NCBI GenBank assembly: GCA_017480195.1
Contig: JAFVBE010000038.1
Location: forward strand, 1-64,000
Source of the DNA: Lachnospiraceae bacterium
GTDB lineage: Bacteria; Bacillota; Clostridia; Lachnospirales; Lachnospiraceae
DNA length: 64,000 bases
Reading direction: 5' to 3'
Shown here: piece after piece, positions 52,748 to 61,289 of the stretch
Numbering within the stretch: position 1 is the stretch's first letter
Layout: each line of letters begins with the position of its first letter
Notes under the pieces: generated by a model
What the model saw: the letters and a program-made list of their open reading frames with translations, nothing else
Databases searched by the model: none
Told to the model about the DNA's origin: nothing
Position numbers and translations under genes: made by a program

Positions 52748-53347
52748 CTACTTAATCCTTATCGGAATACCTGCCACAACCTCCCACACCTCATCGGAAA
52801 GTTTGGCTAAATATCTGTTTATATCTCCCAAAGCTTTTATGTATTTCATAGTATCCGGCTCATATATAACACCATCTTCAAATACATTATTTGAAACAAC
52901 CACTAAGTTATCACAGCTTTTTTTTAAAGCTACAATATCATTTTTTATCTTTGTAACAACACCTTTATAAAAAATTGATTTATCATCCATATAATGTCCA
53001 TCATTAGCATTATCAGCATGCTCTTCGCCTAATCCTTCAACTGCTTCCTCAGTTTGAAACATCTCATTAGCAACCAGATTAGACATACATTCAAGTAATA
53101 CATCACCTTTTTCATCATCCAACCTTTCAGCTACATTGCATATATTTCTTGGCTGTTCAATGGTTATAAAACCCTTGTCCTTACGAAGCATCCTATGACT
53201 CCTCACACGCTCTCTATCCTCATCACCGTATACCCGCATTGTTGCAAGATAATAAAGTGATACTCGGTTTTCTTTTAATTCAGTTATCCTCTTCTCAGCA
53301 AATGCAGACTTCCCACTTCCGCTTCCGCCATAAACCAAAATCATCAT
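52748..53347 (-). CDS. cobU: adenosylcobinamide kinase/guanylyltransferase CobU
   Basis: The 199-residue protein has the P-loop GGSGSGKSAFAE, LYYLATMRVYGDEDRERVRS followed by HRMLRKDKGFITIE with the GMP-accepting His, and LLECMSNLVANEMF. The later motif, normally TNEVGxGIVP, is VSNNVFEDGVIYEP, so the Gly loop is changed. It phosphorylates and guanylylates adenosylcobinamide. ATG overlaps the cobT stop (ATGA, 4 bp), which indicates translational coupling. Confidence 0.9.
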   Translation of the reverse strand: MMILVYGGSGSGKSAFAEKRITELKENRVSLYYLATMRVYGDEDRERVRSHRMLRKDKGFITIEQPRNICNVAERLDDEKGDVLLECMSNLVANEMFQTEEAVEGLGEEHADNANDGHYMDDKSIFYKGVVTKIKNDIVALKKSCDNLVVVSNNVFEDGVIYEPDTMKYIKALGDINRYLAKLSDEVWEVVAGIPIRIK

Positions 53348-54549
53348 ACAAATCTCTTATATGCCTCTATCTTAATATCATCAAAGGTTGTCTGCTCATT
53401 ATATAGTGACAGTACCATATCAAGCAGGGAGAACATCATTACTGCTCCCGTACCCTCGCCAAGTGCAAGCTCACCATATATAACAGGTTTTAATCCAAGT
53501 TCGTCCAATATATTTTTTACAGCCGGTTCCTTTCCCATATGTGATGCAAATATATAATCCTGTACATTCGGAAAAAGTCTAACCGCAACAAGAGCCGCCA
53601 CAGCACTTATTACTCCATCCAAAACAATCGGAATATGATAAACTGCTCCGCCAATTATAACACCGACCAAGCCGGCAATATCCAAACCTCCTACAGTTTG
53701 AAGTATGGTAAGTATATCTGTATCTGATTTATAAAGCTCGTATTTTTTTAATGCCTTACATATTACACTTTTCTTTTTTTCCAAGCCCTCATCGCTAAGC
53801 CCTGCTCCACGACCTACTAATTTGTTCACATATGATTCCATATAAAAATCTATTTTTGAATTAATATCACGATTATCAGAATTACCGATATTCTTTGTCT
53901 TGTCTAATTTATCCATCGAATTATCACTCAACAAAATTGCAATCGCAACAGCACTGCTGGTAGTCGTATTTCCGATACCCATCTCGCCTGTTCCGATTAT
54001 AGAATATCCTTCGTTTTTACAATGCAACACCATATCCATACCCACTTGTATACCATGACACAATTCCTCTTCTGTCATGGCAGGCTCTTTGGCAAAATTC
54101 CGTGTACCATTGGCAACCTTCCTGTCAAGCACACAGGATATCTTTTCATCCGACTTTATACCTATATCAACCGGGATAATCTTAGTATTATTAACTGCTG
54201 CCATCCTGCATACAGAGGACTTATTTTCTCCCATAGCCGAAGCCACCGCCAGAGTCACCTCAGAGCCACACTGGCTTACACCTTCATCAACTATACCGTT
54301 GTCCGCACACATAACAATAACAGCCTTCTTATCAAGCTTTAAATCAGCCGTTCCGAATATACTTCCCATCCTTGCAGTAATATCTTCAAATACACCAAGA
54401 CTGTCGAGCGGCTTTGCTGCATTATCCCAATGTTTTTTTACAGAAGCATAATATGTACTGTCAGGTTGAGTAATATTAATTTTACCTGATAGAATATCTT
54501 CAAACAGGATTCTGTCATTTGAGTTTTTCTTTTCATATTTTTCATTCAT
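53344..54549 (-). CDS. cobT: nicotinate-nucleotide-dimethylbenzimidazole phosphoribosyltransferase CobT
   Basis: The 401-residue enzyme shows ARMGSIFGTADLKLDKKAVI, VMCADNGIVDEGVSQCGSEV, GTGEMGIGNTTTSSAVAIAI, VVGRGAGLSDEG-like VGRGAGLSDEGLEKK, and LALGEGTGAVMMF with the catalytic Glu. It is about 45 residues longer than usual because of a polar insertion after AIAILLSD (about residues 220-255). It makes alpha-ribazole phosphate, the lower ligand donor. It heads the cobT-U-S-U2-C-D run. Confidence 0.95.
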   Translation of the reverse strand: MNEKYEKKNSNDRILFEDILSGKINITQPDSTYYASVKKHWDNAAKPLDSLGVFEDITARMGSIFGTADLKLDKKAVIVMCADNGIVDEGVSQCGSEVTLAVASAMGENKSSVCRMAAVNNTKIIPVDIGIKSDEKISCVLDRKVANGTRNFAKEPAMTEEELCHGIQVGMDMVLHCKNEGYSIIGTGEMGIGNTTTSSAVAIAILLSDNSMDKLDKTKNIGNSDNRDINSKIDFYMESYVNKLVGRGAGLSDEGLEKKKSVICKALKKYELYKSDTDILTILQTVGGLDIAGLVGVIIGGAVYHIPIVLDGVISAVAALVAVRLFPNVQDYIFASHMGKEPAVKNILDELGLKPVIYGELALGEGTGAVMMFSLLDMVLSLYNEQTTFDDIKIEAYKRFV

Positions 54550-54747
54550 TTTTATACCTGTATCAACTCAATATCCGAAAAGCAAAAATACATTAATCGT
54601 CTCTCAGATATTTTATCACAAACCATTACTAATTAAAATAAATATAATCAAAACATTTCTTTTTAAATCAATTTATTATATTTTTATAGACTTTTTTTAT
54701 ATTTTTTTATATACTGTTTATATAGAAAATCAAAGGGGAGAATAATT

Positions 54748-55320
54748 ATGATTTGCAAAATGTGTAACACTGAGATACCGGACAATTCGACCAGTTGCTT
54801 CGTATGTGGAAATATAATAAAAAATGATAATTTTAATTCATCAAACCAAGTAAATCTTAAAAGTTCGTGGAATAATTCATCATATCCATCATATTCTTTA
54901 CAGCCAAAAGCAAATCAGATTTCAAAAAATGAATTTTTCAAAAATGTATGCTCAGATGATGTAAAAAAACATATGACTGTCACTTGCTTTTTTTTATATT
55001 TTATTTCATTTACAAACCTTATAATCCTAATACTCAGTATAGCAGCAGGTGGAGAAATTAATTTGGATGATGATGTACTTATTATCAATCCTATAATGCA
55101 GTTTTTTTCCACATCAATTATAATTGCTTGTGCCATATCCATACATATATTTAAAAGCAAAAAAGCGGCAATTGCGTTCGGTGCTCTGTTTGGTTTAAGA
55201 GCAATACTTAATTTTCTGAACTTTGGTGCATATTCAGGATTGATATCTCTTGTTTGGGCACTATATGTTTTATATTCAGTTTTCGCCTTTGAGAAAGAAT
55301 ATAATGAATACATAGCATGA
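54748..55320 (+). CDS. zinc-ribbon membrane protein of unknown function
   Basis: The 190-residue protein has an N-terminal zinc ribbon CKMCNTEIPDNSTSCFVCG (3-21), an Asn/Ser-rich linker, and four membrane helices (about 78-98, 110-130, 137-155 and 160-178). Such zinc-ribbon membrane proteins are common in Clostridia with no known function. AAAGGGGAG precedes the ATG. It is a single plus-strand gene between cobT and the chemoreceptor gene. Confidence 0.7.
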   Translation: MICKMCNTEIPDNSTSCFVCGNIIKNDNFNSSNQVNLKSSWNNSSYPSYSLQPKANQISKNEFFKNVCSDDVKKHMTVTCFFLYFISFTNLIILILSIAAGGEINLDDDVLIINPIMQFFSTSIIIACAISIHIFKSKKAAIAFGALFGLRAILNFLNFGAYSGLISLVWALYVLYSVFAFEKEYNEYIA

Positions 55321-55330
55321 TAAATACACA

Positions 55331-55358
55331 AAAAAACGATGCACCTTTCGGTGCATCG
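55331..55358 (-). terminator. intrinsic terminator of the PocR chemoreceptor gene
   Basis: CGATGCACC (55337-55345) pairs with GGTGCATCG (55350-55358) around a TTTC loop; the minus strand continues with a run of seven T. Confidence 0.92.
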
Positions 55359-55372
55359 CTCGTAAAATCTAA

Positions 55373-56164
55373 TTAATGTTCTTCAATCTTAAGCTCTGTC
55401 AGATGATGAATAACCTGCGATATACTGTTTACACTGGACGATATCTCTTTGTTAAGCTCAGTACAGCTTTTTGCAAGCTTGCCGACCTCATTTGCTACGA
55501 CAGTAAAGCCTCGTCCTGCCTCTCCGGCTCTTGCGGCTTCTATGCTTGCGTTAAGAGCAAGTATATTCTGCTTCTTCTGAATGGCATCCAGATTCTTAGT
55601 ATCACTCTTTATATTGCTTACATACTCATCACACTGCTTGATTCCGTCCTTGAGACTCTCTATCAGTGTTCCGTTGTACTTTGAGTTGTACTCAGAGTTT
55701 ATAAAATTATTCATAACCTGGCCAAGAAGAGTTGCAGATGCATTTATTTCTTCTTCAGTTTTGATATTTACCTTACCTAATGCTTCTATATACTCATCCT
55801 CGTTTATGCCAAGTTCTCTTGCGGTTGCCCTGAACTGATCCTCATCAGGATTCATAGGAAGCACCTGTCCTCCGATAACTGAACCAAGTACAGTTCCGTC
55901 AGCCAGCTCAAGTGGTATTCCAAAGTCCACAAGACCTGCATGACAATGATATACGCCCTTACCCTCAGCATCGCATTTCTCGCATCTTCTGCATCCCTCT
56001 GCACTGCCTCGTGTAAGTTTAATACAAAAATCAGTAAAGTTATAGCAGTCTGAGATATATTTTCCATCAGCATCTACGGCTACTGTGGCAAGTCCTGTGG
56101 CCTTCGCCCAATTGCTCATAATCGCTTCGAACTGTGTCATATCTGCAAAATCTTCTATCTTCAT
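55373..56164 (-). CDS. soluble chemoreceptor-like protein with PocR sensory domain
   Basis: The 263-residue protein has an N-terminal PocR domain (1-150) with the cysteine cluster [20 protein letters not shown] and [18 protein letters not shown], then a short MCP signalling tip (about 190-250) with [20 protein letters not shown] and [20 protein letters not shown]. No membrane helices are present. The coiled coil is far shorter than in normal MCPs. PocR domains are thought to bind small molecules such as diols. It is 16 bp downstream of an iron alcohol dehydrogenase gene, which fits sensing of an alcohol or aldehyde. Confidence 0.85.
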   Translation of the reverse strand: MKIEDFADMTQFEAIMSNWAKATGLATVAVDADGKYISDCYNFTDFCIKLTRGSAEGCRRCEKCDAEGKGVYHCHAGLVDFGIPLELADGTVLGSVIGGQVLPMNPDEDQFRATARELGINEDEYIEALGKVNIKTEEEINASATLLGQVMNNFINSEYNSKYNGTLIESLKDGIKQCDEYVSNIKSDTKNLDAIQKKQNILALNASIEAARAGEAGRGFTVVANEVGKLAKSCTELNKEISSSVNSISQVIHHLTELKIEEH

Positions 56165-56180
56165 ATGTATACCTCACATC

Positions 56181-57326
56181 TTACATAAGCTTCTTAAACA
56201 TCTCTCTGAACTGATCTAAGCTTGCAGGCTTTGGATTGCCCGGTGCACAAGCATCTGCTGCTGCAGACTCGCAGAGGAAATCCAAATCCTCTTCCTTAAG
56301 CTTGTCTAACTTAGTAGGAATACCAACATCTACGGAAAGCTTTCTTACTTCATCAATCGCAGCCTGTCTATATTCATCCTGACTCATATTTGAAGTATCT
56401 ACTCCAAATGCTTCTGCAATATATTTGAACTTATCACCTGTTGCCTCCGCATTAAATTCCATAACTATAGGAAGCATCATAGCGCAGGCTACTCCATGTG
56501 GAGTATCATATACAGCACCGAGTGTATGTGCCATAGAATGTGCTATACCAAGACCTACATTTGAATATGCCATAGCTGTTACATACTGTGCAAGAGCCAT
56601 ACCCTCACGACCATCAGGGTCATTATCTACAGCCTTTCTTAAATTCTTAGCAATGAGCTTGATTGCCTCAAGATTAAGGCAGTCGGAAAGCTCCCAAGCA
56701 GCAGCCGTTGTATATCCCTCAATAGCATGTGTAAGCGCATCCATACCTGTCGAAGCAGAAAGTCCCTTAGGCATACTTGCCATCATATCAGGATCAACTA
56801 CAGCAATATCAGGAATATCATTAGGGTCTACACATACGAATTTACGCTTCTTCTCAACATCGGTAATTACATAATTGATTGTTGATTCTGCTCCGGTACC
56901 GCCGGTAGTCGGAACTGCGATTGTGAATACAGTACGATTCTTAGTAGGAGCAACGCCTTCCAATGAACGAACATCCGCATACTCAGGATTATTGACAATA
57001 ATTCCGATACCCTTACCGGTATCCATTGAAGAACCACCTCCTATAGTTATCATAAAGTCGGCACCTGAAGCCTTGTAAGCTTCTACACCGCTTTTTACAT
57101 TCTCTATAGTTGGATTCGGCTTAATGTCAGAATAAATCTCATAAGCAATTCCATTCTTATCCAATAAATCTGTAACCTTTGCGGTAACCCCGAACTTTAT
57201 CAAATCAGGATCAGACGCAACAAATGCCTTCTTAAAGCCTTTTGATTTAATAATCCCCGGAATTTCATTTATAGCACCATGTCCATGATAAGAAATTCCA
57301 TTCAACACAAAACGATTAACACCCAT
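56181..57326 (-). CDS. iron-containing alcohol dehydrogenase (1,3-propanediol/lactaldehyde type)
   Basis: The 381-residue enzyme has the NAD-binding GGGSSMDTGKGIGIIV, TTGGTGAESTINYVI, DALTHAIEGYTTAAAW and the metal site GIAHSMAHTLGAVYDTPHG with His ligands. It belongs to the DhaT/FucO group and reduces aldehydes or oxidises alcohols or diols in the cytosol. GGGAGG precedes ATG 57326. Its promoter (57383-57411) is followed by a perfect palindrome, so it is probably repressed. It is transcribed with the PocR chemoreceptor gene. Confidence 0.93.
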   Translation of the reverse strand: MGVNRFVLNGISYHGHGAINEIPGIIKSKGFKKAFVASDPDLIKFGVTAKVTDLLDKNGIAYEIYSDIKPNPTIENVKSGVEAYKASGADFMITIGGGSSMDTGKGIGIIVNNPEYADVRSLEGVAPTKNRTVFTIAVPTTGGTGAESTINYVITDVEKKRKFVCVDPNDIPDIAVVDPDMMASMPKGLSASTGMDALTHAIEGYTTAAAWELSDCLNLEAIKLIAKNLRKAVDNDPDGREGMALAQYVTAMAYSNVGLGIAHSMAHTLGAVYDTPHGVACAMMLPIVMEFNAEATGDKFKYIAEAFGVDTSNMSQDEYRQAAIDEVRKLSVDVGIPTKLDKLKEEDLDFLCESAAADACAPGNPKPASLDQFREMFKKLM

Positions 57327-57358
57327 TCTTTTAACCTCCCATAATAAAATTTTTACGC

Positions 57359-57374
57359 AAGCGATATATCGCTT
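57359..57374. promoter_or_regulatory. operator-like palindrome in the alcohol dehydrogenase leader
   Basis: AAGCGATATATCGCTT is a perfect 16-bp palindrome just downstream of the predicted transcription start (about 57376) and 33 bp before the ATG. It does not match the Rex site. A repressor site or an mRNA hairpin are both possible. Confidence 0.45.
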
Positions 57375-57382
57375 TCTATATC

Positions 57383-57411
57383 ATTTTACCATATAAATAA
57401 ATGCTGTGCAA
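57383..57411 (-). promoter_or_regulatory. promoter of the alcohol dehydrogenase-chemoreceptor pair
   Basis: On the minus strand, TTGCAC (57406-57411) and TAAAAT (57383-57388) are spaced by exactly 17 bp. Confidence 0.6.
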
Positions 57412-57561
57412 GAAGCATAATAATTACAATTATTGTACTTTTACTCTTTTTAGCACATCTGATTTTTAATCGCTAATAATATCATTAAAAACATGTTGTA
57501 TAAATGTCGTATATAACATTGAATACTCATTTAATATCTATAAATATCAATTACTTTGTCT

Positions 57562-58500
57562 TTATTTATTCATAATAACTTCTCGTACAACATACTGAGG
57601 TGAGTTATTTATACATATATATATACGCCCAATATATTCACCTATCATTCCCAAAACAAGTAAAATCATTCCACCAATAATCAGTATAATTGATATCGTT
57701 GAACTCCATCCTAATGGTACATCAGGATTAATAAATTTATTAAAGATAGTCCATATAGCATATATAAATCCAGAAATTGCTACGATCAATCCACAACATG
57801 TCGAAAATCTCAGAGGTTTAACCGAAAATGATGTAAAACCATTTATCCATAATGATGTTAATTTCTTTAATGAATATCCAGATGCTCCACTCTTTCTCTC
57901 TCTATGCATTACATCAACATTACATATCTTATTAGTAGTCCTTAATACAAGTCCAATAACATATGGATATGCATTACGATACTTTAACATCTCATCTACA
58001 ACAAATCGTCTTGCTGCAAAATAACTCGATACATATAAATTTTTTGGTTTCCCTAACAATTGCTCTGTCATTGTTTTATTAACTTTACTTCCAAAATTTC
58101 TGAATTTTGAATGTTTCTTTTCACTATATCTAGCGTATACAACATCATACCCTTCTTCAATTTTATTAAGTAGCTTACCAACTTCATCAGCAGGAGTTTG
58201 TCCATCATCATCTAAACATACAACTATTTCACCATTTGAAAGACTGAACCCAGCCATCAAAGCAGAATGTTGTCCAAAATTCTTAGCCATATCAATGCCA
58301 ATAACATTAACATTATTTTCACATATTTGTTTTATAGTATCAAAGGTTCCATCAGGTGAAGAATCATTTACAAGAATAATTTCATAAACATATAAATCCT
58401 GTTTAATCATTGTATTATCAATTTCATCCACTACCTCTTTTATTGTGTTTTCAGAACAATAACATGGAATCACAAACGATATCTTCTTTTTCATTTTCAT
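57562..58500 (-). CDS. family 2 glycosyltransferase of the polyprenyl-phosphate type (GtrB/ArnC/DPM1-like)
   Basis: The 312-residue protein has the GT2 core SFVIPCYCSENTIKEVVDEI, LVNDSSPDGTFDTI, FGQHSALMAGF and the metal motif CLDDDGQTPAD, plus two C-terminal membrane helices (about 235-255 and 265-290). It would transfer a sugar from a nucleotide donor to undecaprenyl phosphate for later surface use. The start is uncertain between two nearby ATG codons. It is the last of four AT-rich genes forming a glycan cassette. Confidence 0.9.
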   Translation of the reverse strand: MKMKKKISFVIPCYCSENTIKEVVDEIDNTMIKQDLYVYEIILVNDSSPDGTFDTIKQICENNVNVIGIDMAKNFGQHSALMAGFSLSNGEIVVCLDDDGQTPADEVGKLLNKIEEGYDVVYARYSEKKHSKFRNFGSKVNKTMTEQLLGKPKNLYVSSYFAARRFVVDEMLKYRNAYPYVIGLVLRTTNKICNVDVMHRERKSGASGYSLKKLTSLWINGFTSFSVKPLRFSTCCGLIVAISGFIYAIWTIFNKFINPDVPLGWSSTISIILIIGGMILLVLGMIGEYIGRIYICINNSPQYVVREVIMNK

Positions 58501-58532
58501 CTTTCTCCTTAATTATTTATTGTTACCATAAT

Positions 58533-59042
58533 CTAAATTATATTTGACATAAATATGACTTCTACAGGTTCATCATCAATAATTACAACATCATTTTTTT
58601 TATCCTCTATAAATCCTGATTTCTTGTAAGTTTTAATTGCTCTTTCATTATCCGCCAAAACACGCAAAAAAATTCTATTAATGCCCAACTTAGAAAAAGT
58701 ATATTCACACAGCAAATCCGTAGCTTCATGGCCGTAGCCTTTTCCTATATACTCTTCTTCTCCAATAAAAATTCCAAATTCACATTCTTTATTTCTTTTA
58801 TCAATATCTCTAATATATACTGAGCCAATTTTTCTATTATCAAGCATAGTATATATTATAAATTGCATAACTTTTCCTGTCTCTACCATTGTTCTCATCC
58901 AGTTATTATGGATTTCTTTTGTAAAGATTTCTCTATATATAAAACAATCTCGTACAAAGTCTTTATTTCTCCAATTTATTATATCATCCGTATCATTATA
59001 TGTTATGCTGCTTAAATAAATATTTTTTCCATCAATTTTCAT
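58533..59042 (-). CDS. GNAT family N-acetyltransferase (RimJ/RimL type)
   Basis: The 169-residue protein has the GNAT fold: TYNDTDDIINWRNKDFVRDC at the start, CEFGIFIGEEEYIGKGYGHE with the acetyl-CoA-binding loop GKGYG, and RVLADNERAIKTYKKSGFIE. Within a glycan cassette it may acetylate an amino sugar, as PseH-type enzymes do; the acceptor is not visible. Confidence 0.85.
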   Translation of the reverse strand: MKIDGKNIYLSSITYNDTDDIINWRNKDFVRDCFIYREIFTKEIHNNWMRTMVETGKVMQFIIYTMLDNRKIGSVYIRDIDKRNKECEFGIFIGEEEYIGKGYGHEATDLLCEYTFSKLGINRIFLRVLADNERAIKTYKKSGFIEDKKNDVVIIDDEPVEVIFMSNII

Positions 59043-59090
59043 AATATCACCTTAAAAAATTTTTTATTATGTTAAATACTTTATTATAAA

Positions 59091-60422
59091 TCATCGTATA
59101 TAAACAGGTATTACTATATTGTATATAGCATATGCAATTATAACACAATACACAATCACTATCAAAAAAGCTATAAAATTTCTAACAAAATATTTACATC
59201 TGTATGTCAAGGAATCCCAACCATAATTCAACAATATATTTAATGTTATAAGCATAGGCAAGCAATATCTTCCTTGTGGTTGAAAATCACTGAAATACGA
59301 ATAATATAAACTTAAAAAGATAGTTATTCCGCACATTAAATAACAACATAATATAAGTACAACGCTTACCATCTTATTATTGTTTCCAGTTACTTTCTTA
59401 GGTATTAAGCTTCCTATAATTCCAATTACCGTCACAATATAAATCAAATTATAACTCCATTGCTCCAACGGAACAGTCAACGCGTCAAACATTCCAATAA
59501 AGCTTTTAACCGAAGATTCTATCCACTTTCTTCCAATCAGCATTTCCTTTAAAGGCAAACCTATATTATGTGGGGTTGCACGATTAGATGGTTTAAATGG
59601 CTCTAAAGCATACTTTTCTGCATATTCATTGCTTGTTCTCATTCCTAAAAAATCACCATCATAAATAATTGCATTTCTTATAAACCACCATCCCGCTATA
59701 ACAAAAGCCCCCCCTCCTACCCATAGTATTCTTATAAAAATAAACATTATTTTTTTATCAATATCTTTATTATTTATAACAGAAAATACAGCGTATATTA
59801 TAGCAATTAAAATAATACCGTAGCAATTATAGTATGATAAAGCACAAAAGCCAATACCTACCCCCAAAAATGCACAAGAATTAAAATTCCATTTTTTTTC
59901 ATTGGCCAATATCATAGCATATACAACCCAAGCCACAGTAAAAATTCCAAAAGCATCATTATTAACATATGATGATATAAACACAAACTGTGGCAATAAA
60001 GCGACGCTTACCACAAAAGTATATTTAAATGCACCATTAAAAAGCTTTTTTCCTATATTAATACTAAAATATACTGTTCCTGTTGAGAAAAAAACACTCA
60101 TCAATCTAGCCGATAATATTAATGCTTTTGAAGATGTTGTAAAAAAACTTGTAACTTTCATAAAGAAAGCACTTACAATATAACTAAGTATGGGAGTAAA
60201 TCCATATGAAATCCCCCATATATCATCCCTTATTCTTTCATCACCACCATGAGGTAAATATCCATATTTATATATAAACTCAGGGATTTGATATCTCATG
60301 TGCTCATCAGGTCCAGCATCAAATGGGATTACATTAGCCCAAAGAAAATACATAAAAAAACATCCCATTAAAAGACATACATAAAAAATTTTTTCTTGGT
60401 TATTTTTTTTTACATTATTCAT
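59091..60422 (-). CDS. GT-C type membrane glycosyltransferase (DUF2142/PMT-like)
   Basis: The 443-residue membrane protein has about 11 helices and an acidic first outside loop, PFDAGPDEHMRYQIPEFIYK, as in GT-C enzymes that use polyprenyl-phosphate sugars. Paired with the GtrB-like enzyme at 57562-58500, it is a likely user of the lipid-linked sugar for surface glycosylation. The acceptor is unknown. Codon use is very AT-rich compared with the cob genes either side. Confidence 0.75.
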   Translation of the reverse strand: MNNVKKNNQEKIFYVCLLMGCFFMYFLWANVIPFDAGPDEHMRYQIPEFIYKYGYLPHGGDERIRDDIWGISYGFTPILSYIVSAFFMKVTSFFTTSSKALILSARLMSVFFSTGTVYFSINIGKKLFNGAFKYTFVVSVALLPQFVFISSYVNNDAFGIFTVAWVVYAMILANEKKWNFNSCAFLGVGIGFCALSYYNCYGIILIAIIYAVFSVINNKDIDKKIMFIFIRILWVGGGAFVIAGWWFIRNAIIYDGDFLGMRTSNEYAEKYALEPFKPSNRATPHNIGLPLKEMLIGRKWIESSVKSFIGMFDALTVPLEQWSYNLIYIVTVIGIIGSLIPKKVTGNNNKMVSVVLILCCYLMCGITIFLSLYYSYFSDFQPQGRYCLPMLITLNILLNYGWDSLTYRCKYFVRNFIAFLIVIVYCVIIAYAIYNIVIPVYIR

Positions 60423-60447
60423 TTGCCTATTCCTCTACTAAAAAATC

Positions 60448-61170
60448 TTAAGCATTTTCATAATATTTATCCTTTAAAAACATACAAGTCAAGACTACTA
60501 TAATATTTATCAGCCAAATTATTATTTTCATACTAAACGAGACAATTAATAATGATTTAACAGACATACTTAAAAAAATAGAAATAATTATAATTTTAAT
60601 TGATGCAATTTTGATATCTGATTTATTAATAAAAATATCATAAAAAATTTCAAAACTACACAATAAAAGCATAAAAAATAAGGAAACAAAAAAAATAATT
60701 TTTTTACTTTTTAAATATTCATCTCCACTATGCAGAACAATTGCTATATCAGAAATTACATCATCATCAGAAATATCTTCAAAATCCAGCCTCAAAGATA
60801 ATATATGTTCTTTCAGATAAACATAATAAGCCCCTTCGCTACCTCCTTCTACATATATCATTTCCTCCTGTTTGAATCCTCCGCCTGTATCATAATAAAG
60901 CATCATGCCTACATAGTTACCATTATTTTTAATATTTATATCAATTCTACATATATACTTATTGACATTATCAAAAACAATATATGGATCCTCTCCCTTA
61001 ATATTCCATATATTATCTTGGTATTCCATACTATTAGCATTATAATTATAAGCATCATTAATCACAAAATCTTCAAAGAATTCTTTTTTAATTCCAGAAA
61101 TAACTATAAAAAAACAAGAAATAACAATTAATATAAAAAATAAATATATAACCTTTAATTTCTTTTTCAT
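60448..61170 (-). CDS. membrane protein of the glycan cassette, unknown function
   Basis: The 240-residue protein has an N-terminal membrane helix (about 5-26), an outside beta-rich domain (about 30-150), and three C-terminal helices (about 158-235). It contains no motif that I recognise. It is the first gene of the four-gene cassette with a GT-C enzyme, GNAT and GT2, and is very rich in Ile, Lys, Asn and Asp, which suggests foreign origin. Confidence 0.6.
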   Translation of the reverse strand: MKKKLKVIYLFFILIVISCFFIVISGIKKEFFEDFVINDAYNYNANSMEYQDNIWNIKGEDPYIVFDNVNKYICRIDINIKNNGNYVGMMLYYDTGGGFKQEEMIYVEGGSEGAYYVYLKEHILSLRLDFEDISDDDVISDIAIVLHSGDEYLKSKKIIFFVSLFFMLLLCSFEIFYDIFINKSDIKIASIKIIIISIFLSMSVKSLLIVSFSMKIIIWLINIIVVLTCMFLKDKYYENA

Positions 61171-61289
61171 TATACAATCACCTATTATATAATATAATAT
61201 GACTAATTAAATTTATATTTCTAAAAATATTTATTATTATAACATTAAATAATATATTTTCCAATTTTTTCTTTAACATTGCTTTTTTA

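Noticed and set aside
54550..54747. Cobalamin riboswitch upstream of cobT
   Set aside because: The 200-bp gap is AT-rich and has no GCCACTG or B12-box elements; any such switch would be beyond the right edge, ahead of the transporter genes.
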